6,074 bases of DNA from a bacterium (GTDB taxonomy: Bacteria > Desulfobacterota > Binatia > UBA12015), in contig JAGWVP010000211.1 in the NCBI GenBank assembly GCA_018970825.1, forward strand, positions 1-6,074. The letters run 5' to 3'. The notes beneath the pieces were generated by a model that worked only from the letters and a program-made list of their open reading frames with translations, ran no database searches and was not told where the DNA came from. A program made the translations under genes and the position numbers. Below are positions 1 through 5,245 of this stretch, one piece after another. Each line of letters starts with the position of its first letter. Position 1 is the first letter of the stretch.

Positions 1-7
1 CGACCCG

Positions 8-1183
8 ATGGACTTCTCCTACACCCCCGAACAGGAGCGCTTCCGCGCCGAGCTGCGCTCGTTCCTCGAGCGGGCGCTGCCGCCCGGCTGGGGCACGCCG
101 GCGTGCCCGCCGCCCGAGACCGACGAGGAGATGCTCGCACTCGACCGCGACTTCCAGAAGAAGCTCGTCGAGGCCGGCTACGCGGGACTGTCGTGGCCGA
201 AGGAGTACGGCGGCCGCGGCGCGAGCCTGATCGAGCAGATCATCTACATCGAGGAGACCGCGCGGGTGAAGGCACCGTTGCCGGTGAACCTCGCCGGGCT
301 CACGATGGCGGGCCCGGTGCTCATCCGCCACGGCACCGACGAGCAGAAGGCGCGCCACCTGCGCCCGATCCTCACCTCCGAGGAGATCTGGTGCCAGGGC
401 TTCTCGGAGCCCGGCGCGGGCTCCGACTTGGCCGCGCTTCGCACAAGTGCCGTGCTCGACGGCGACGACTTCGTCGTGAACGGGCAGAAGGTCTGGACGA
501 GCTGGGGACACTACGCCCGCTGGTGCATGCTGCTCGTACGCACGAACCCGACGGCGCCCAAGCACAAGGGCATCACCTTCCTCGTCGCGGACATGACCTC
601 GCCGGGCGTCACGGTGCGGCCGCTCAAGCAGATCAGCGGCGACGACGACTTCAACGAGGTCTTCTTCGAGAACGTCCGCATCCCCCGGCGCAACGTCATC
701 GGCGAGATCGACGGCGGCTGGAACATCGCGATCACCTGCCTCATGCACGAGCGCGCGACGCTCACCTTCCAGCGCCAGCTGCAGTCGCGCGTCGCCTTCG
801 CCGACATGCTGCCGCGGATCCGCGAGCGCGCCCTGTCCGACCCGGTCCTGCGCCAGAAGCTCGCCCAGCTGCACCTCGAGGGCGAGATCATCCGGCTCAC
901 CGCCTACCGCGGGCTCACGCGTCAGCTCCGCGGGCATGCGCCCGGCCCCGAGGGGTCGATCGAGAAGCTCTTCTGGAGCGAGATGTACCAGCGCCAGTTC
1001 GAGGTCATGCTCGAGGCGCTCGGTCCCGCGGGCCTCCTCATGCCCGGGTCGCCGCACGCACCCGACGACGGCCGCTGGCCGCACCTCATGCTCTACTCGC
1101 GCGGTCGCACGATCGCGGCCGGCACCTCCGAGGTGCAGCGCAACATCATCGCCGACCGCGTGCTCGGGCTGCCGAAGGACTGA
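8..1183 (+). CDS. Acyl-CoA dehydrogenase family protein
   Basis: This 391-residue protein is a full-length FAD-dependent acyl-CoA dehydrogenase, a family that introduces an alpha,beta double bond into acyl-CoA thioesters and passes electrons to electron-transfer flavoprotein in the cytoplasm. Visible family marks are the N-terminal DFSYTPEQERFRAELR helix, WPKEYGGRG (63-71), the FAD/substrate segment GFSEPGAGSD (131-140), NGQKVWTSWGHYA (158-170) and the C-terminal GTSEVQRNIIADRVLGLP (372-389). The residue before that GTS, where medium-chain enzymes carry the catalytic Glu (EGT), is Ala371 here. This resembles FadE-type subfamilies that place the base elsewhere or work as heterodimers. The ATG at 8 gives a typical family N-terminus; only seven bases precede it, so promoter and ribosome site cannot be judged. 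The gene ends 25 nt before the thioredoxin-fusion gene, suggesting co-transcription. Family assignment is firm; the substrate (fatty, branched or steroid-type acyl-CoA) is not determinable. Confidence 0.93.
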   Translation: MDFSYTPEQERFRAELRSFLERALPPGWGTPACPPPETDEEMLALDRDFQKKLVEAGYAGLSWPKEYGGRGASLIEQIIYIEETARVKAPLPVNLAGLTMAGPVLIRHGTDEQKARHLRPILTSEEIWCQGFSEPGAGSDLAALRTSAVLDGDDFVVNGQKVWTSWGHYARWCMLLVRTNPTAPKHKGITFLVADMTSPGVTVRPLKQISGDDDFNEVFFENVRIPRRNVIGEIDGGWNIAITCLMHERATLTFQRQLQSRVAFADMLPRIRERALSDPVLRQKLAQLHLEGEIIRLTAYRGLTRQLRGHAPGPEGSIEKLFWSEMYQRQFEVMLEALGPAGLLMPGSPHAPDDGRWPHLMLYSRGRTIAAGTSEVQRNIIADRVLGLPKD

Positions 1184-1195
1184 CCCGGGGCCCCC

Positions 1196-1201
1196 GGGGG
1201 A
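1196..1201 (+). promoter_or_regulatory. Ribosome binding site supporting the GTG start at 1209
   Basis: The purine run GGGGGA lies 7 nt upstream of GTG 1209 and resembles a Shine-Dalgarno sequence. It supports this GTG as the start. No in-frame ATG exists before the codon for residue 238, which is inside the conserved C-terminal domain and too late to include the thioredoxin-like part. Confidence 0.5.
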
Positions 1202-1208
1202 TCGAGCC

Positions 1209-2861
1209 GTGTCCGCGCCGAGCACGACGTCGCCGCCGATCGCACCCGGGGGAGAAGCGGGTGCGCCGGGGACGGTTCTTCCGTCGCTCGCCCTCGAGAC
1301 CCTGCAGGGCGAGCCCCTCGCGCCGGCCGTCGGCTCGCCGCGCCTGCTCGTCGCGTGGAAGCGGGACTGCGAGACCTGCGCGCTCGTCCTGCCGGCCCTC
1401 GAGCGGGTCTCTCGCCACCTGCACGCGCGCGGGCTCGAGACGATCGGCCTCGCACAGAGCGCGGCCGACGACACGCTCGACGCGATCGGAGATCTCGGCC
1501 TGTGCTTCCCCCAGGCGCTCGACCGGGACCTCGTCGCCTCGCTCGCGCTCGCCGTCGAGGTCGTGCCGACGCTCGTGCTCGTCGACGGGGAAGGCCGGGT
1601 GGCCGCGCGCACCGAGGGACTCGTCCTGTCCGAGGTCTCGGACCTCCTGCGGCGGGCGTCCGGCCTCTGCGGCGCCGACGCCGACCTCGTGGGGCGCGCG
1701 CTCGACTCCTTCCGCCTGCCGGCCCACCGGCCCGGCTGCGCCTCGCGCACCCTCGACCCGGAGTTCGTCCGCGCCCGCGAGGTCGAGCGCGGCCGTGGTC
1801 GGCTGCGCGCACGCGCGATCGAGATCGGTGAGCACGAGGACCCGGACGAAGCACTGTTCGCACGCGGCGTGACCGACGGGCTCCCGGTCGTGCACCCGAC
1901 CGAGGGGCGCGTCCTGCGCATGCTGTCGGGCACGCGGCGAGACCCGCAGGAGATGGTGGCGCTCGTGCCGCCGAATCTCGCCCCCGCGACCGTCGAGAAG
2001 ATCGCGATCAACGCGGTCATGGCGGGCTGCCTCCCCGAGCACCTGCCGGTCGTGCTGGCCGCCGTCGAGGCCGCCTGCAGCGACGCGTTCAACATGCACG
2101 GGGTGCTCGCGACGACCTACCCCGCGGCCCCGCTGCTGGTCGTAAACGGCCCGGTTCGCGCCCGGATCCGGATGAACTCGGGCCTGAACGCCCTCGGGCA
2201 GGGGAATCGCGCGAACGCGACGATCGGCCGCGCTCTGAACCTGGTCGTCCGCAACCTCGGCGGCGGTCGTCCGGGCGAGGTCGATCGCGCGACGCTCGGG
2301 CAGCCCGGCAAGTTCACCTACTGCCTCGCCGAGAACGAGGAGGAGAACCCCTGGTCGCCGCTCCACGTCGAGCGGGGCTTCGCGCCGGGGGACTCGACGG
2401 TCACGCTGTTCGCCGCGGAAGCTCCCCGGGTGATCGTCGACCAGACGAGCCGCACCGCGAGCGGGCTGTGCACCTCGCTCGGGCTCGCGATGCAGAGCGT
2501 GGCCCACCCCCGCTGGGGCGGATACGGCGACGTCTTCCTCGTACTCTCACCCGAGCACGTGCACACGATCGCCCGCGACGGCTGGTCGAAGGACGACGTG
2601 CGCGCGCGCATCCAGGAGGTGACCTCGCGCCCGCTCTCGGAGCTGCTCGCCGACGACGACTGCCGCGAGGGGGTGCCCGCGAAACTCGCGGCGGGCTCCG
2701 ACCCGGCGACGGTTCGGCTGTCCAAGTTCCGCGACCCCGCCAAGATCCACGTGGTGGTCGCGGGCGGACCGGCCGGGAAGTTCTCGGCCGTGATCGGGGG
2801 CTGGGTGCAGGGGCCGATGGGCTCGGAGATCGTGACGAGGAAGATCGAGGAGCCCACCTGA
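1209..2861 (+). CDS. Thioredoxin-like domain fused to large conserved domain of unknown function
   Basis: The GTG start gives 550 residues. Residues about 20-150 look like a TlpA/peroxiredoxin-type thioredoxin fold: VAWKRDCETCALVLPALE holds a CxxC motif (Cys54, Cys57), and VEVVPTLVLVDGEGR supplies the cis-proline (Pro120) and following strand. After a linker with RPGCASRTLDP (Cys177), residues about 211-550 form a second, conserved-looking domain opening with TDGLPVVHPTEGRVLRML. It includes PPNLAPATVEKIAINAVMAGC (254-274), NSGLNALGQGNRANATIGRA (323-342), LGQPGKFTYCLAENEEENPW (363-382) and a terminal VAGGPAGKFS...VTRKI segment. I recall similar large proteins of unknown function in GC-rich bacteria, sometimes near UGSC selenoproteins; that is memory, not a search. 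There is no signal peptide or membrane helix, so it is probably cytoplasmic. It follows the acyl-CoA dehydrogenase by 25 nt. A thiol-disulfide role for the N-terminal half is likely; the role of the large domain is unknown. Confidence 0.85.
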   Translation: MSAPSTTSPPIAPGGEAGAPGTVLPSLALETLQGEPLAPAVGSPRLLVAWKRDCETCALVLPALERVSRHLHARGLETIGLAQSAADDTLDAIGDLGLCFPQALDRDLVASLALAVEVVPTLVLVDGEGRVAARTEGLVLSEVSDLLRRASGLCGADADLVGRALDSFRLPAHRPGCASRTLDPEFVRAREVERGRGRLRARAIEIGEHEDPDEALFARGVTDGLPVVHPTEGRVLRMLSGTRRDPQEMVALVPPNLAPATVEKIAINAVMAGCLPEHLPVVLAAVEAACSDAFNMHGVLATTYPAAPLLVVNGPVRARIRMNSGLNALGQGNRANATIGRALNLVVRNLGGGRPGEVDRATLGQPGKFTYCLAENEEENPWSPLHVERGFAPGDSTVTLFAAEAPRVIVDQTSRTASGLCTSLGLAMQSVAHPRWGGYGDVFLVLSPEHVHTIARDGWSKDDVRARIQEVTSRPLSELLADDDCREGVPAKLAAGSDPATVRLSKFRDPAKIHVVVAGGPAGKFSAVIGGWVQGPMGSEIVTRKIEEPT

Positions 2862-2914
2862 GGGAGCGAACCCCGCCTCGCGACGTCCCCCCGCGCATGG
2901 ATCCCTTCGCTCCC
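2862..2914 (+). repeat. Perfect 9-bp inverted repeat just after the thioredoxin-fusion stop codon
   Basis: GGGAGCGAA (2862-2870) and its exact reverse complement TTCGCTCCC (2906-2914) flank 35 nt, beginning at the base after the TGA of the upstream gene. In RNA this could fold as a stem with a large, further structured loop. No run of T follows, so it is not a classical intrinsic terminator. It might be a Rho-associated or mRNA-stabilising hairpin, or an operator for the next gene. In GC-rich DNA a 9-bp match at this distance could also be chance. Confidence 0.4.
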
Positions 2915-2992
2915 GACCATCCGGCGGTGCGGCGGTCCGGTCCCGCCCGGTGGAGCGCGCGCTCCCGCTTGCCGTCGCCCGCGGCGCGGAGC

Positions 2993-2996
2993 AGGA
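2993..2996 (+). promoter_or_regulatory. Probable ribosome binding site for the monooxygenase
   Basis: AGGA lies 10 nt before ATG 3007. It favours this start over the in-frame GTG at 2950, which would add 19 residues of Arg/Pro/Ala-rich sequence ahead of the natural MTRRTSVAVLGAGLGG Rossmann start. Confidence 0.5.
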
Positions 2997-3006
2997 TCCT
3001 CGCACC

Positions 3007-4467
3007 ATGACGCGAAGGACCTCGGTCGCAGTGCTGGGAGCCGGGCTCGGCGGCCTCTGCGCGGGCGCGAAACTGCTCGAGGCCGGCTTCGAGGACGTCG
3101 TCCTGTTCGAGAAGGCGGACTCCGTCGGCGGCACCTGGCGCGACAACACCTACCCCGGCTGCTGCTGCGACGTCCCGGTCTCGCTCTACCAGTTCTCGTT
3201 CGCGCCGAGCCTCGCCTGGAGCCACGTCTTCCCGCGGCACGACGAGATCCGGCGCTACGCCGAGGACGTCGCCGATCGCTTCGGCCTGCGACCCCGCCTG
3301 CGCCTCGGCGAGGAAGTCGTGCGTGCCACGTGGGACGACGCGCGCGCGCGCTGGCGGCTCGAGACCGGCCGCGGTGGGGTCCACGAGGCCGAGGTGCTGG
3401 TCGCGGCACTCGGCCAGCTGAACCGGCCCTGGTTCCCGGACGTCCCGGGGCGCACGGACTTCGCCGGGCCATCCTTCCACTCCGCGCGCTGGGACCACTC
3501 GGTCGACCTCGCGGGCAAGCGCGTCGCGGTGGTCGGCTCGGCCGCGAGCGCGGTCCAGATCGTGCCGGAGGTCGCGAAGGTCGCCTCGCGCCTGCACGTC
3601 TTCCAGCGCACGCCCAACTGGGTCATCCCGCGGCTCGACCGGCCGATCACCGACGAGGAGAAGACGCTCGCGCTCACCGCACCGCACGTCGCGATGATGG
3701 GTCGCGAGCTCGTCTACCAGAACGCGGACCACCTCTTCTGGCAGGCGTTCTCGTGGACGCCGGAGGGGCGGGCCGCCTACACGAAGATCGCGACGAACCA
3801 CCTCGAAGAGCAGGTGCCCGACCCGGCGCTGCGCGCGAAGCTGCTGCCCGACTACCCGGTCGGCTGCAAGCGCATCCTGATCTCCGACGACTGGTTCCCG
3901 TCGCTGTCGCGCCCGAACGTCGAGCTCGTGACCGACCGCATCGCGCGCGTGGTGCCGACGGGCCTCGAGACGGCCGACGGCACGCTGCGCGAGGTCGATG
4001 CGATCGCCTGGGCGACGGGCTTCGAGACGACCGGCTGGCAGTGGTCGGTCGACGTCGTCGGGCGCGACGGGCTCCGGCTGCGCGACGCGTGGGCCGAGTC
4101 GCCGAGGGCCTACCTCGGCATCACGGTGGCGCGTTTCCCGAACCTCTTCGTCCTCTACGGGCCGAACACGAACCTCGGCCACAACTCGATCACCTTCATG
4201 CTGGAGCGCCAGGTCGAGTACGCGGTGAAGGCCCTCGCGGCGATGGGCGATCGGGGGCTCGCGGCGATCGAGCCCACCGATGCGGCCCAGGACCGCTTCA
4301 GCGCGGAGCTCCAGGCGGCACTCGCGAAGACCACCTGGGCCGACCCCGGGTGCCGGTCCTGGTACAAGAACGCGCGCGGCGAGATCACCCAGAACTGGGG
4401 CTCGCACACCCGCGACTACGCGGACGCGACGCGAGAGGTGCGCTGGGAGGACTACGCGGTCCGCTGA
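3007..4467 (+). CDS. Flavin-containing monooxygenase, Baeyer-Villiger type
   Basis: This 486-residue protein is a two-Rossmann-fold FAD/NAD(P)H monooxygenase. Such enzymes use O2 and NADPH to insert oxygen next to a ketone (ester or lactone products) or to oxidise heteroatoms. The FAD site is GAGLGG (11-16) with Glu35 at the end of the second strand, followed by GGTW (41-44) and YPGCCCDVP (49-57). FAGPSFHSARWD (152-163) matches the Baeyer-Villiger fingerprint FxGxxxHxxxW(P/D). The NADP Rossmann motif is GSAASA (177-182), with Ala where a second Gly is usual. FQRTPNW (199-205) contains the Arg-Thr pair expected near NADPH, and ATGF (336-339) closes the dinucleotide core. Length is a little short of the classic roughly 540-residue enzymes because of a short N-terminus. 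It sits 133 nt before the selenoprotein gene on the same strand. The class is well supported; the substrate is unknown, and the neighbouring acyl-CoA dehydrogenase hints at lipid, steroid or cyclic ketone breakdown. Confidence 0.92.
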   Translation: MTRRTSVAVLGAGLGGLCAGAKLLEAGFEDVVLFEKADSVGGTWRDNTYPGCCCDVPVSLYQFSFAPSLAWSHVFPRHDEIRRYAEDVADRFGLRPRLRLGEEVVRATWDDARARWRLETGRGGVHEAEVLVAALGQLNRPWFPDVPGRTDFAGPSFHSARWDHSVDLAGKRVAVVGSAASAVQIVPEVAKVASRLHVFQRTPNWVIPRLDRPITDEEKTLALTAPHVAMMGRELVYQNADHLFWQAFSWTPEGRAAYTKIATNHLEEQVPDPALRAKLLPDYPVGCKRILISDDWFPSLSRPNVELVTDRIARVVPTGLETADGTLREVDAIAWATGFETTGWQWSVDVVGRDGLRLRDAWAESPRAYLGITVARFPNLFVLYGPNTNLGHNSITFMLERQVEYAVKALAAMGDRGLAAIEPTDAAQDRFSAELQAALAKTTWADPGCRSWYKNARGEITQNWGSHTRDYADATREVRWEDYAVR

Positions 4468-4572
4468 GTCGGGCCCGGCGGACGAGCCGGCCGTCCGCGC
4501 CCCGGAGACGGCGCCGAGGGGCGCGGCACGCCGACCGGGCCGGGGGGGCCTTGCCGGGACGCGCTTGCCAAG

Positions 4573-4586
4573 CCGCGGCTCCGCGG
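4573..4586 (+). repeat. Two CCGCGG palindromes upstream of the selenoprotein gene
   Basis: CCGCGG occurs at 4573-4578 and again at 4581-4586, two bases apart, ending 14 nt before ATG 4601. The pair can form a short hairpin only with a very tight loop, so a protein-binding site or plain GC-rich chance is more likely. The rest of the 133-nt gap (4468-4600) is G+C-rich, with no recognisable -35/-10 pair and no good Shine-Dalgarno sequence before ATG 4601. Confidence 0.25.
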
Positions 4587-4600
4587 TCACTCTGCGGTCC

Positions 4601-5131
4601 ATGGTGGAGCGCATCCTCGACCCGACCGACGAGCGCGTCCCGCTCGAGCGCACGCGTGCACCGCGACCGCTCGAGTTCTCGGGCATGATCGGCCTCCTCG
4701 ACATCGCCAAGCCGCGCGGAGACGTCTTCCTCGCGCGCGTCGAGGAGCGGCTGCGCGAGCGCTTCCCGTCGGTCGCCGTCGCCCGCTTTCGCAAGCCCAC
4801 CTTCACGAAGCCCGCCCCGGAGGACCTACGCCTCGAGATCGCGAGGAGCTGCACCGCGGTCATCGAGGCGCTCGCCGATTGAGGGTCCTGCGTGTCGTGC
4901 AGTGTGCACGACGTCCTCGACCTGGAGTCTCGCGGGGTGCCGGCGGTGTTCGTCGCATCGGATACGTTCGTCGATGCGGCGGAAGCGCAGTCGCGCGCGC
5001 TGGGCTTCCCGTCGGCGGCTCGCGTCTTCGTGCCGCACCCGATCCAGGACGCGACCGACGACGAGATGCGGGCGAAGGCCGACGCGGCGATCGACGCGAT
5101 CCTCTCGGCTCTCTCCGCGACGTCGGGCTGA
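4601..5131 (+). CDS. UGSC-family selenoprotein (TGA at 4880-4882 read as selenocysteine)
   Basis: The ATG at 4601 opens a frame that reaches TGA at codon 94 and continues uninterrupted to the TGA ending at 5131, giving 176 residues with selenocysteine at 94. The codons after TGA read Gly-Ser-Cys, making the U-G-S-C motif (94-97) that names a selenoprotein family known from prokaryotic selenoproteome surveys; VSCSVHD (98-104) adds Cys100. The N-terminal half has family-like marks: ILDPT (5-9), the APRP segment (20-23), IGLLDIAKPRGD (30-41), FRKPTFTKPAP (63-73) and ARSCTAVIEALAD leading into Sec. The second half, LESRGVPAVFVASDTFVDAA and then FVPHPIQDATDDEM, is a coherent alpha/beta sequence. 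No signal peptide or membrane helix is seen, so it is cytoplasmic. The UxxC arrangement suggests thiol/selenol redox chemistry, but the family's reaction is not established to my knowledge. Standard gene calling would stop at codon 94 or start a false gene at GTG 4892. The SECIS-like hairpin overlaps codons 95-108. Confidence 0.9.
4880..4882 (+). other. In-frame TGA recoded as selenocysteine (codon 94)
   Basis: This TGA is preceded by ALAD and followed by codons for GSCVSCSVHD in the same frame. The protein sequence on both sides belongs to one family pattern, and the position equals the Sec (or Cys in other homologues) of UGSC proteins. Decoding would need SelB and tRNA-Sec, which are not encoded in this window. 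Confidence 0.9.
4883..4923 (+). promoter_or_regulatory. Bacterial SECIS-like stem-loop for selenocysteine insertion
   Basis: Directly after the TGA, GTCGTGC (4894-4900) pairs perfectly with GCACGAC (4906-4912) around the five-base loop AGTGT (4901-4905). Two G-U wobbles extend this upper stem (4892 with 4914, 4893 with 4913). After a symmetric 4x4 internal loop, GGGTC (4883-4887) pairs with GACCT (4919-4923), the last pair being G-U. The apical loop begins 18 nt after the TGA and has G at its second position. Both agree with the bacterial SECIS pattern, in which SelB binds a loop roughly 16-37 nt past the UGA with a G in the first two loop bases. The element lies inside the coding sequence, as in other bacteria. 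Pairing was worked out by eye, without energy calculation. Confidence 0.8.
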
Positions 5132-5200
5132 CCTCGGCGTCGGGCTCGCGATCCGCGACGGCGCGCGTCTCGATCGGCGCCGCTTGACCCGCGGCGCGAC

Positions 5201-5228
5201 CGGGGGCGAGGGTGCGTCGCCGCCCCCG
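5201..5228 (+). terminator. GC-rich hairpin between the selenoprotein and membrane-protein genes
   Basis: CGGGGGCG (5201-5208) pairs perfectly with CGCCCCCG (5221-5228) around a 12-nt loop; two more pairs (5198-5199 with 5229-5230) are possible if C5200 bulges. It sits 69 nt after the selenoprotein stop and 17 nt before ATG 5246. With no T-run it is not a textbook intrinsic terminator. It may slow or end transcription with Rho, or mask the weak ribosome site of the next gene. The rest of the 114-nt gap shows nothing else recognisable. Confidence 0.35.
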
Positions 5229-5245
5229 TCGGGCGGACTCCCGCC

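Noticed and set aside
1184..1198. CCCGGGG/CCCCGGG inverted repeat between genes 1 and 2 as a terminator
   Set aside because: The arms are separated by one base, too close for a normal hairpin loop, no T-run follows, and the right arm overlaps the ribosome site of gene 2.
103..1872. Long plus-strand frame overlapping the acyl-CoA dehydrogenase and thioredoxin-fusion genes
   Set aside because: Its product is Arg/Ala/His-rich low-complexity sequence, a frame shadow of the two real genes.
2859..2870. TGA followed by Gly-Ser codons after the thioredoxin-fusion gene, as a second selenocysteine site
   Set aside because: The codon after Gly-Ser is Glu rather than Cys, the downstream frame is Arg/Pro-rich with no family resemblance, and the upstream domain ends naturally at VTRKIEEPT.
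4892..5131. Separate 79-residue gene starting at GTG 4892
   Set aside because: It is in the same frame as the gene ending at TGA 4882, has no ribosome site, and its product is the C-terminal half of the UGSC protein.
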